Shown one piece after another: positions 1 through 6,969 of a stretch of 40,917 nucleotides of DNA. Source of the stretch: Deltaproteobacteria bacterium (GTDB lineage: Bacteria; Desulfobacterota; Syntrophobacteria; BM002); contig JAFDGZ010000020.1 in assembly GCA_019309045.1 (NCBI GenBank), positions 1 through 40,917 of the forward strand. The letters run 5' to 3'. The position numbers and the translations under genes are program-made. Each line of letters begins with the position of its first letter. Positions within the stretch are counted from its first letter, which is position 1. The notes below the pieces were generated by a model that saw nothing but the letters and a program-made list of their open reading frames with translations, had not been told where the DNA came from and did not search any database.

Positions 1-450
1 GACACGGAAGTAGATCTGGCTGCAGTTCTCAAAAAGCAGCTCGAGGCCACCGGGGTGATGCAGGTGAGAGTGAGATCAGCGGAATGGGCCACCTACCGGG
101 ACAACTGGAAAAACAAGGTAATGCCGACATTTCTGCTGGGCTGGTATCCCGACTATATTGATCCTGACAACTATACCGCTGCCTTTGCTGGCACTGCAGG
201 ATCCAGGGGCCTTGGCATCTATTTTTCCAATCCCACCTGGGATAAAATGTTTGTCGAGGGTCAGACCACCACTGGTCTGAAAAACAGAACAGCAATCTAC
301 GAGAAGATCCAGAAGATGTGGACTGACGAGGTTCCCACGGCGCCAATCTTCCAGGGAACCCTTTACGTGTTCGCCCAGAAGAACGTTCGGGGGATTATGC
401 TGTCGCCCACATTGCAATTCAACTATGCCCCGATTTACATCGAGAAGTAA
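1..450 (+). CDS. Peptide ABC transporter substrate-binding protein, C-terminal part (5' end outside window)
   Basis: This reading frame is open from the first base of the window, so about 149 residues of the C-terminus are visible and the start lies upstream. The visible part resembles the end of SBP family 5 (DppA/OppA type) periplasmic binding proteins: a tyrosine/aspartate-rich stretch (YPDYIDPDNY), then the segment that lists the last residues contacting the ligand and a final beta-strand ending NYAPIYIEK. The protein should capture peptides or related solutes in the periplasm and hand them to the permeases encoded directly downstream on the same strand. The order binding protein, permease, permease, ATPase, ATPase is the classic order for this transporter class. 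Substrate cannot be told from the fragment. It is truncated only by the window edge; no internal frameshift is seen. Confidence 0.88.
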   Translation, partial: DTEVDLAAVLKKQLEATGVMQVRVRSAEWATYRDNWKNKVMPTFLLGWYPDYIDPDNYTAAFAGTAGSRGLGIYFSNPTWDKMFVEGQTTTGLKNRTAIYEKIQKMWTDEVPTAPIFQGTLYVFAQKNVRGIMLSPTLQFNYAPIYIEK

Positions 451-458
451 TACTTTCC

Positions 459-491
459 CGGGGAGCCAGGCAGCGACCAGCTGGCTCCCCG
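459..491 (+). promoter_or_regulatory. Intercistronic stem-loop between binding-protein and permease genes
   Basis: The sequence has a perfect inverted repeat, GGGGAGCCAG (460-469) and CTGGCTCCCC (481-490), with one more C-G pair outside and an 11-base loop. It lies 9 bases after the binding-protein stop codon and about 14 bases before the first permease ATG. There is no T-run after it, so it is more likely an RNA-stabilising or partial-attenuation element than a strong terminator. Such a hairpin would favour more binding protein than membrane subunits (inference). Confidence 0.6.
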
Positions 492-504
492 CACCGCAAC
501 TCCT

Positions 505-1521
505 ATGAAAAATCTCACCAGGTACATCATCACCAGACTTTTTCTCACCATTCCCATGGTCTTTATCCTCCTGAGCATCGTCTTTGTGGTGCTCAGGGTC
601 ATGCCGGGCGACCCGGTGTCTTCCATGCTGGGCGGCCATGCTCCTGAAGCTGTCATTGAACAGAAGAAGGCAGAGCTTGGTCTCAATCGGCCCATTACCA
701 TCCAGTATCTAGATTACCTCTGGCAGGTGTGCCGGCTGGACCTGGGTGAATCCATGGTTTTCAAACAGCGGGTAACCACGGCAATCCTTGAAAAGCTGCC
801 GGCCACTGTGGAGCTGACCATGGGCGGTATGCTTATTACCATCATCCTCGGTGTGTTCCTGGGGGCCTATGCTGCCGACAAACGGCGCACCATCCGCGAC
901 AGCTCCATACGGCTGTACGGCATTGTCATATTCTGCATCCCGGTATACTGGCTGGGGCTCATGTTGCAGCTGGTATTCGGCGTCTGGCTCGACCTGCTGC
1001 CCATTGCCGGCCGCACCGGCCCCAGGGTGTTCGCCTCTACCTTCGAACATACCGGCTTCTATATATTGGACACGATCATGGCCGGCGATTATGCGGCCCT
1101 GGGAGACGTCCTGCTGCACCTTGTACTGCCAGCCGTCACCCTCGGTCTGGTCTTGTCCGGTATATTTGTCCGTCTTACCAGAACCAATATGCTGGACATT
1201 CTCAAGGCCGACTATATTCTGGCCGCAGAAGCCAGGGGCATCCATCACCGCAAGATCGTCTACAAGCATGCACTGAAGAATGCCCTGATTCCTATCTTGA
1301 CAATGATGGGCATGCAGTTCGCACTGTTAATGGCAGGGGCCGTGCTTACTGAAACCACTTTTTCGTGGCCGGGAATGGGCCGCTTGCTGCTGGAGAGGAT
1401 TTACCTCAGGGATTATCCGACTATTCAGGGGGTAATCATTGTCATTGCCCTGTTTGTCGCTTTGCTTTCACTCATCGTGGACATAGTCTATGCCATGGTA
1501 GATCCGAGAGTGCGATACTAG
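505..1521 (+). CDS. Peptide ABC transporter permease, DppB/OppB type
   Basis: This 338-residue integral membrane protein is one half of the transmembrane channel of a dipeptide/oligopeptide importer. The N-terminus has the usual single helix after a short basic start (MKNLTRYIITRLFLTIPM), followed by the MPGDP segment near residue 35 that is characteristic of the DppB family. The binding-protein-dependent transport domain fills roughly residues 95-335. The cytoplasmic EAA loop that docks the ATPase is visible as EARGIHHRKIVYKHALKNA (about residues 242-260). The C-terminus ends in the family-typical VDPRVRY. Length fits the family (300-340). The Shine-Dalgarno signal before the ATG is weak, and the stem-loop just upstream may influence its translation. 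It overlaps nothing and is followed 8 bases later by the second permease. Confidence 0.93.
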   Translation: MKNLTRYIITRLFLTIPMVFILLSIVFVVLRVMPGDPVSSMLGGHAPEAVIEQKKAELGLNRPITIQYLDYLWQVCRLDLGESMVFKQRVTTAILEKLPATVELTMGGMLITIILGVFLGAYAADKRRTIRDSSIRLYGIVIFCIPVYWLGLMLQLVFGVWLDLLPIAGRTGPRVFASTFEHTGFYILDTIMAGDYAALGDVLLHLVLPAVTLGLVLSGIFVRLTRTNMLDILKADYILAAEARGIHHRKIVYKHALKNALIPILTMMGMQFALLMAGAVLTETTFSWPGMGRLLLERIYLRDYPTIQGVIIVIALFVALLSLIVDIVYAMVDPRVRY

Positions 1522-1529
1522 GAGTAGAA

Positions 1530-2414
1530 ATGCGCTATTCCCCTGCAGCCGCTACGGCAAGACTCCTGTCACACTTCATGCGAATGGGGAAGAAGTACGG
1601 CCTGGAATGGTGGATACTGGTGGTGGGCGCTCTCATTGTGCTGGCCATTGTTTTCATGGCAGTGTTCGCTGGCTCACTCGCCCCTTTTGATCCTCTGGCG
1701 CAGAACACCGGCCCCCAGCTTGCTCCCCCTGGAGGCGCCCATCTTATGGGCACAGACAATCTGCAGAGAGATGTCTGGTCCCGCATCATCTACGGCTCCA
1801 GAACCATCCTCAGGGTTGCAGTGCTGGCAGCAGTCATATCTTCCCTCATCGGCATCACCCTCGGATTGATATCAGGTTTTGTGGGTGGCATTATCGACAG
1901 GGTTCTCTCTCTCGTCATGGACTCGGTATATTCTTTTCCCGGGCTCATCCTGGCAATTGCCTTCGCCGCCATGCTCGGGCCGGGCGTGATAAACATCACC
2001 CTGTCAGTGGCAGTAATATACGTTCCCACCTATTTTCGCTTGGTCAGGGGCCAGACGCTCTCCATCAAGGAAGAGCTCTACGTGGAGGCAGCCAGAGCCA
2101 TAGGCGCCTCATCTCCCACTATTCTGGCAAAGTATATCTTCCCCAATGTGATCGCCACCACAGTAGTGGTGTTCACCTTGAACGTTGCTGATGCCATTAT
2201 GATCGAAGCTGCTCTGACTTATCTGGGACTGGGTCTGCCGCCCTCTATTGTGGACTGGGGCATGGATCTGTCCATGGGCAAAAAATATCTTCCGTCAGGT
2301 CAGTGGTGGCTCATTACCTTTCCCGGAGTGATGATCTCCTTGCTTGCCCTGGGCTTCACCATGCTTGGCGAGGGTTTGGCCGAGATTCTCAATCCCAGGC
2401 TGCTGGAGCGCTGA
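1530..2414 (+). CDS. Peptide ABC transporter permease, DppC/OppC type
   Basis: This 294-residue protein is the second permease subunit of the plus-strand peptide importer. I chose the ATG at 1530 because AGGAG (1520-1524) lies 5 bases before it; a longer in-frame reading back to 1365 would overlap the upstream permease and has no family similarity. The protein shows an N-terminal helix (about residues 28-50), then the DppC-type motif FDPLAQNTGPQLAPP followed by HLMGTDNLQRDVWSR, both typical of this subunit. The EAA loop that contacts the ATPase is EAARAIGASSPTILAKYIFPN near residues 188-208, and the end NPRLLER is also typical. It should pair with the preceding DppB-like subunit in the inner membrane. 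Confidence 0.93.
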   Translation: MRYSPAAATARLLSHFMRMGKKYGLEWWILVVGALIVLAIVFMAVFAGSLAPFDPLAQNTGPQLAPPGGAHLMGTDNLQRDVWSRIIYGSRTILRVAVLAAVISSLIGITLGLISGFVGGIIDRVLSLVMDSVYSFPGLILAIAFAAMLGPGVINITLSVAVIYVPTYFRLVRGQTLSIKEELYVEAARAIGASSPTILAKYIFPNVIATTVVVFTLNVADAIMIEAALTYLGLGLPPSIVDWGMDLSMGKKYLPSGQWWLITFPGVMISLLALGFTMLGEGLAEILNPRLLER

Positions 2415-2418
2415 CAGC

Positions 2419-3375
2419 ATGGACAATATCCTGGAAATAGAAAATCTCAGTGTCCACTTCCCTATCAATATCGGCACAGTACGCGCCGTATCGCACGTGG
2501 ACCTCCAGGTGCCTCAGGGCAAGGTAATGGGATTGGTGGGGGAGTCCGGCTGCGGTAAATCGACCCTGGGTTTCTCTATTCTGCGACTCTTGAGACCCCC
2601 CGGCAGGATTGTCTCTGGCCGCATTCTTTACCATGGCCGTGATATTGTGCAGATGAGCCCCAGGGAAATTCTTGCCCTGCGCGGCAGAAAAATTGCCATG
2701 ATTTTCCAGGACCCCCTCACATCTCTCAATCCACTCTTTCGGATCGACCAGCATTTTATCGAGACTATCGCCACCCATGAGAAGGGTGTGGACAAGAAGG
2801 AAGCGCTCAGGCGAGCTGCCGACATGTTGGAAAAACTGGGCATTGCCTCGGAGCGTCTCTACGAGTATCCCCACCAGATGTCAGGAGGCATGCGGCAGAG
2901 AATCATGATCGGCCTGGGCCTCATACTGCAGCCCGATCTCCTCATTGCAGACGAACCCACCACAGCTCTGGATGTGATCGTAGAAGCCCAGTTTTTAGAT
3001 CTTCTTGCTGACCTGCAGAAGGAGTATCAGCTGTCAATTATCCTCATTACCCACAACCTCGGCAATGTGGCCCAACTGGCCCATCGGATCACTGTAATGT
3101 ATGGGGGATCTATAGCTGAAGTGGGAGATTCGCAAGAAATTTTCGCCAATCCCCTTCATCCCTATACCCGGGGTCTCCTCTCTTCCATCCCCAATATCAA
3201 GCTCGATCAACCCAAACTGGCCACCATGCCGGGCAGCCCGCCCGATCTGGTCGAACCGCCGCCGGGCTGCGTTTTTCATCCCCGCTGTCCACATGCCATG
3301 GATGTATGCAGAGCAGAAAGACCCCAACTGACTGCCAAAAACGGCCATCTTGTTTACTGCTGGCTCTACGGGTGA
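2419..3375 (+). CDS. Peptide ABC transporter ATP-binding protein, DppD/OppD type
   Basis: This 318-residue cytoplasmic ATPase powers the importer. Walker A is GESGCGKS (41-48), the Q-loop is IFQDP (95-99), the signature is MSGGM (154-158) and Walker B is LLIADEP (174-180). The C-terminal oligopeptide-transporter domain is present, with the cysteine-containing segment PPGCVFHPRCP that in this subfamily can hold an Fe-S cluster or metal. The ATG at 2419, 4 bases after the upstream stop, matches the family N-terminus (MDNILEIENLSVHFP); a longer frame from 2344 would run into the permease gene. Translation is probably coupled to the permease gene. Substrate specificity cannot be read from this subunit. 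Confidence 0.94.
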   Translation: MDNILEIENLSVHFPINIGTVRAVSHVDLQVPQGKVMGLVGESGCGKSTLGFSILRLLRPPGRIVSGRILYHGRDIVQMSPREILALRGRKIAMIFQDPLTSLNPLFRIDQHFIETIATHEKGVDKKEALRRAADMLEKLGIASERLYEYPHQMSGGMRQRIMIGLGLILQPDLLIADEPTTALDVIVEAQFLDLLADLQKEYQLSIILITHNLGNVAQLAHRITVMYGGSIAEVGDSQEIFANPLHPYTRGLLSSIPNIKLDQPKLATMPGSPPDLVEPPPGCVFHPRCPHAMDVCRAERPQLTAKNGHLVYCWLYG

Positions 3376-3381
3376 TATGAA

Positions 3382-4383
3382 GTGCCGACACTAATAGAAG
3401 TCATCAACCTGCGAAAGTATTTCCCCCTGCAAAAGGGGCTGCTCGACAGATTTCTGGCGAAAGAACGCGGTTTTGTCAGAGCAGTAGACTCTGTCTCTTT
3501 TACTATTGAAAAGGGTGAAGTGCTGGGGCTGGTGGGGGAAAGCGGCTGCGGCAAGACCACCACAGGAAGGCTTCTTTTGCGGCTTGTTGAACCAACCTCT
3601 GGTGATGTGCTCTACAAAGGGCAGTCCATCTTTGCCATTCCCAAAAAGGGCATGCGGCACCTGCGGGAAAAGATCCAGATTATCTTCCAGGACCCTTACG
3701 CCTCACTGAGTCCGAGAATGTCTATAGGCAAGGCCATCAGCCACCCTCTGCTGATTCACAACCACCTTGCCAAGTCCGAGGTCAAGCAGCGCTGCCTGGA
3801 GATCATGGAGAAGGTAGGTCTGACACCCGCCTCTTTTCTTTACGAGAAATATCCCCACCAGCTCTCGGGCGGCCAACGGCAGAGAGTGGTGATTGCCAGG
3901 GCCCTGGTGACCAACCCTGAATTCGTGGTTGCCGACGAGCCAATTGCCATGGCCGATGTGTCAGTGCGGGCTCTCATCCTCGAACTGATGGCGCAGCTGA
4001 AAGAGGAGTTCGACCTCACCTACCTTTACATCACCCATGATCTGGCCACCTGCAAGTACATCTGCGACCGGGTGGCCATCATGTATCTGGGAAAATTGGT
4101 GGAACTCGGTCCTCTGGATGTGGTCTTCAAGAATCCTCTCCACCCATACACAGCCACCCTGCTGGCCGCCGTACCAGTGCCGGACCCCAAGTACCGCAGA
4201 ACCCAGCCCATTCCAAGAGGTGAGATACCCAGTCCCATCAAGCCGCCGCCCGGATGCCGTTTTCATCCCCGCTGCACCGCGGCAGAGCCGGAGTGTAAGA
4301 TTGAAGAACCACAGCTGCTGGAAGTAGCCCAGGGGCACTGGGTGGCCTGTCGGTTTGCCTGGCAAACTCCGGCACAGCAATAA
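3382..4383 (+). CDS. Peptide ABC transporter ATP-binding protein, DppF/OppF type
   Basis: This 333-residue protein is the second ATPase of the plus-strand importer and should form a heterodimer with the preceding DppD-like subunit. Walker A is GESGCGKT (52-59), the signature is LSGGQ (161-165) and Walker B is FVVADEP (181-187). The oligopeptide C-terminal domain with PPPGCRFHPRC follows. It appears to start with GTG at 3382, 6 bases after the upstream stop; the ATG at 3377 is out of frame. One oddity is the D-loop: where most relatives read SALDVS after the Walker B DEP, this protein reads AMADVS, which keeps the aspartate but changes its neighbours. It is the last gene of the operon and converges on a minus-strand operon. 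Confidence 0.93.
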   Translation: MPTLIEVINLRKYFPLQKGLLDRFLAKERGFVRAVDSVSFTIEKGEVLGLVGESGCGKTTTGRLLLRLVEPTSGDVLYKGQSIFAIPKKGMRHLREKIQIIFQDPYASLSPRMSIGKAISHPLLIHNHLAKSEVKQRCLEIMEKVGLTPASFLYEKYPHQLSGGQRQRVVIARALVTNPEFVVADEPIAMADVSVRALILELMAQLKEEFDLTYLYITHDLATCKYICDRVAIMYLGKLVELGPLDVVFKNPLHPYTATLLAAVPVPDPKYRRTQPIPRGEIPSPIKPPPGCRFHPRCTAAEPECKIEEPQLLEVAQGHWVACRFAWQTPAQQ

Positions 4384-4425
4384 CTGCTCGGAGAATGGCT
4401 GCTGCGGTCCAGTCTTAATCTCTGC

Positions 4426-4438
4426 GTGGGCTGCCCAC
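4426..4438. terminator. Short palindrome in the convergent gap, possible weak terminator
   Basis: GTGGG-CTG-CCCAC (with one more C/G flank) forms a short perfect hairpin about 45 bases after the plus-strand operon's stop and about 50 bases after the minus-strand secreted-protein gene's stop. There is no clear T-run on either side. The location between convergent operons is the main argument for a terminator role. Confidence 0.25.
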
Positions 4439-4487
4439 TCTTACCACTGCAAGCCCATCTCACCAGCGCGGCAACTGCGAGCTTCTC

Positions 4488-4907
4488 TCAGGGCTGGCTT
4501 TTCGGCTGCAGGTGCCGCATCTGCGCCCGGCCTGGCACCGTACTGGTGGGGAAAATGGGCTTCATGCCCAAATCCCTGTCAGGATACTTGCCATAGGGAC
4601 TCCCCCGGTGGCACCCCGGCCAGCAGCGGATCCGGTAGTAGCGCACTGGATGTTCAGGCAGAGGGCCATCCCCCGGATACCAGATGCCAGGGGCAATGGG
4701 GTAGGCCCACCTCTGGCCACCTGCTGTTCCGCTTGCACTGGCCTCCATACCAACAGGCGTCACAGCCTCCTCACCACTTCCTCGGGCCTGAGCCTGCACC
4801 CACCTGGCATTCTTGGCCAGAGCAATGTTGGCCTCTTCCACAGCCATGCTGCCCAAGGCAACTGCAAGAGCAATAGACACGGCCAAACTGAATACCAACT
4901 GTCTCAT
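4488..4907 (-). CDS. Small secreted protein of unknown function
   Basis: This 139-residue reading frame starts at an ATG preceded by a good ribosome binding site (AGAGGTGAGAA) and begins with a clear Sec-type signal sequence (MRQLVFSLAVSIALAVALGS), so the product is probably exported. The mature part is low in hydrophobics and rich in Gly, Pro, Tyr and Arg, with a central stretch WAYPIAPGIWYPGD and a cysteine pair in CWPGC, then YGKYPDRDLG. I do not recognise a named family. It lies 55 bases downstream of the minus-strand permease gene and could be the last gene of that operon or a separate small gene. The signal peptide and the ribosome binding site argue that it is real; the absence of a known domain keeps confidence moderate. 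Confidence 0.6.
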   Translation of the reverse strand: MRQLVFSLAVSIALAVALGSMAVEEANIALAKNARWVQAQARGSGEEAVTPVGMEASASGTAGGQRWAYPIAPGIWYPGDGPLPEHPVRYYRIRCWPGCHRGSPYGKYPDRDLGMKPIFPTSTVPGRAQMRHLQPKSQP

Positions 4908-4962
4908 TTCTCACCTCTTACACGCTCATTTCACCTTTATTCCTGTTATGGAAGCCGCCTCC

Positions 4963-5850
4963 TTATCGCTGTCTTTCTATCTTGGGATTGAGCTCTTCAC
5001 GGAGCCAGTCGGCAAAAAGGTTGATCCCCACCACCAGCAGCACCAGCGCCGCCCCTGGAAAGACAATCATCCACCACATGCCGGCATAGATATAGTCCTT
5101 GCCGATGGCTATCATCATCCCCAGAGAAGGCTCCGTTATGGGAACCCCCACCCCCAGAAAACTGAGGGTTGCCTCCAGCATGATGACCACTGCCAGATCC
5201 ACTGCCACCACCACCAGAATCGGCGGCAGGGCATTGGGAAATAGATGTTTGAAAAGAAGCCGCAAATCGCTGGCGCCGGTGGCCTTCGCTGCCATGACAT
5301 AGCCTTCCTCCTTCACCTCCAGTACACTGCTCCTCATAGTTCGGGCGTAACGCACCCAGTCTGCGATGCTGATGGCGGCGATCACAGTAACAAGGCCACT
5401 CCTCTTGAATACACCCAGCAACAGAATAGCCAGCAGAGTGGTGGAAAATGAGAACAGGGCGTCGGCGAAGCGCATGGTCACCGAATCTATCCAACCGCCG
5501 TAATAGCCAGCCAGCAGCCCCATGAGCACCCCGAAACTGCCGGCAATCAGCACCACGCTGAAGCCCACAATGAGCGAAGTCCTGCAGCCGTAAACAATCG
5601 TACTGAGAATCCCCCGTCCCTGGTCGTCCGTTCCAAGAATAAAGGGCTTCTGGCCGCCCTCCATCCAGATGGGAGGTTTGAGAAAATCCTCCAAGCTTAC
5701 TGCTTTGAGATCATAGGGATTCTGCGGCGTGATCCATGGCGCCAGCAGAGAGGCTATCACAAACAGCATGACGAGGATGCTTCCTGCCATAGCCGGCGGA
5801 TCATGCAAATAGCTATAGAGAATCCTGGATTTGATGCGGCGCCTAATCAT
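4963..5850 (-). CDS. Peptide ABC transporter permease, DppC/OppC type
   Basis: This 295-residue inner-membrane protein is the second permease of the minus-strand operon. After a basic N-terminus (MIRRRIKSRIL) comes a first membrane helix (about residues 20-40), then the DppC-type segments TPQNPYDLKA and FILGTDDQGRGILS. The transport domain holds the ATPase-docking EAA loop near residues 187-207 (MAAKATGASDLRLLFKHLFP). The C-terminus reads LREELNPKIERQR, like other DppC proteins. Its ATG lies 8 bases inside the end of the upstream permease gene, so the two are likely translationally coupled. It belongs with the binding protein and ATPases further upstream on the same strand, and with the peptidase genes at the operon head. 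Confidence 0.93.
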   Translation of the reverse strand: MIRRRIKSRILYSYLHDPPAMAGSILVMLFVIASLLAPWITPQNPYDLKAVSLEDFLKPPIWMEGGQKPFILGTDDQGRGILSTIVYGCRTSLIVGFSVVLIAGSFGVLMGLLAGYYGGWIDSVTMRFADALFSFSTTLLAILLLGVFKRSGLVTVIAAISIADWVRYARTMRSSVLEVKEEGYVMAAKATGASDLRLLFKHLFPNALPPILVVVAVDLAVVIMLEATLSFLGVGVPITEPSLGMMIAIGKDYIYAGMWWMIVFPGAALVLLVVGINLFADWLREELNPKIERQR

Positions 5851-6808
5851 AACGGATCTTTGGGTTCAAAACTGCGTAAAGAATATCCACCACAATGTTG
5901 ATGGTAATGATGAGAAAAGCAGCCAGCATGATGTAGGTCACGATAACAGGCTGATCTGTCTCATAAATGGATGTAAGCAAAAGATTGCCCATCCCCGGCC
6001 ACTGGAAAATGGTTTCCGTTACAATGGCAAAGGCAATCAGTTCTCCAAACTGCAGTCCTGCCATGGTTACCACTGGAATCAGGACATTTCTGAGCGCATG
6101 TTTGAATATCACCTTCCTTGGCGGCAGTCCTTTGGCCCAGGCCGTTTTGATGTACTCCTCTGCCAGCACTTCCCTCATGCCGGCCCGGGTAAGCCGCAGC
6201 AGCACGGCGAGTTGATACATGGCCAGAGTGAAGGCCGGCAAGATGAGATGCTTTACCCCGCTCATAGTCAAGAAACCGGTTCTCCAGAAGCCCAACTGTA
6301 CTGTGTCGCCCCGGCCAAAGGGTGGCAGAATGCCAGCGTAGACCGCGAATATCATAATGAGGAGAATACCGGTGAGGAAAGTGGGAATGGAGATGCCAGC
6401 TAACGAGCCGGCCATGACTGCTCGACTGTGCCAGGCATATGGCCTCAGAGCTACCAGCACGCCAAAACCGACTCCCATGACAAAGGAGATGCAAATGGCT
6501 GTGATGGCCAGCTCGAAGCTTGCCGGGAACCTCTCCAGGATGAGATCCAGAGCAGAAATGCGGCTGACATATGACTTGCCAAAATTTCCATGGGCTGCAT
6601 TCCATAGGAACTTGCCGAATTGAATATAGACTGGTCTGTCCAGACCGAAGGCCCTGCGCACCTCAGCGATCTCGGCTTGGGTAGCGTATCGTCCGGCAAG
6701 AGTGAGCACCGGGTCGCCCATGTAACGAAATATCAAGAAACAGATCATGGAAACTACTAGGACGACAACCACACCTTGGAGCAATCTTCTGAAGATGTAC
6801 GTTCCCAT
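5843..6808 (-). CDS. Peptide ABC transporter permease, DppB/OppB type
   Basis: This 321-residue membrane protein is the first permease of the minus-strand importer. It opens with the family pattern MGTYIFRRLLQGVVVVLVVS, and has the MGDPV segment near residue 30 and the ATPase-docking EAA loop (AWAKGLPPRKVIFKHALRN) around residues 222-240. It ends LNPKIRYD, as is usual. The ATG has no strong Shine-Dalgarno sequence, and a stable stem-loop lies about 20 bases upstream, between this gene and the binding-protein gene. That arrangement would let membrane subunits be made at a lower level than the binding protein. Its end overlaps the start of the next permease by 8 bases. Confidence 0.93.
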   Translation of the reverse strand: MGTYIFRRLLQGVVVVLVVSMICFLIFRYMGDPVLTLAGRYATQAEIAEVRRAFGLDRPVYIQFGKFLWNAAHGNFGKSYVSRISALDLILERFPASFELAITAICISFVMGVGFGVLVALRPYAWHSRAVMAGSLAGISIPTFLTGILLIMIFAVYAGILPPFGRGDTVQLGFWRTGFLTMSGVKHLILPAFTLAMYQLAVLLRLTRAGMREVLAEEYIKTAWAKGLPPRKVIFKHALRNVLIPVVTMAGLQFGELIAFAIVTETIFQWPGMGNLLLTSIYETDQPVIVTYIMLAAFLIITINIVVDILYAVLNPKIRYD

Positions 6809-6828
6809 TGTTGATGCAATTCAACCAT

Positions 6829-6856
6829 AGGGGGGAGGCCAGTATGGCATCCCCCT
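6829..6856 (-). promoter_or_regulatory. Intercistronic stem-loop between binding-protein and permease genes
   Basis: Inverted repeat AGGGGG (6829-6835 region) and CCCCCT (6851-6856), with a nested GCC/GGC stem inside. It lies in the 161-base gap between the binding-protein stop (6970) and the permease start (6808). No T-run follows on the minus strand, so partial attenuation or 3' end protection of the binding-protein message is more likely than full termination. The plus-strand operon has a hairpin at the same relative place. Confidence 0.5.
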
Positions 6857-6969
6857 TTGTGGTAAGCAGCAAATTCCAGTGGGCGCCATTCACGAGTCAA
6901 CTAGCTGTCGGAATAAGGAAAAGCACCCACTGGCAGAGGCTTCCTGTTACTCCACTTCTAGACCAGCCG

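Noticed and set aside
5843-5850. Eight-base overlap of the two minus-strand permease genes as a possible frameshift
   Set aside because: Both proteins are full-length with normal termini; this is ordinary translational coupling.
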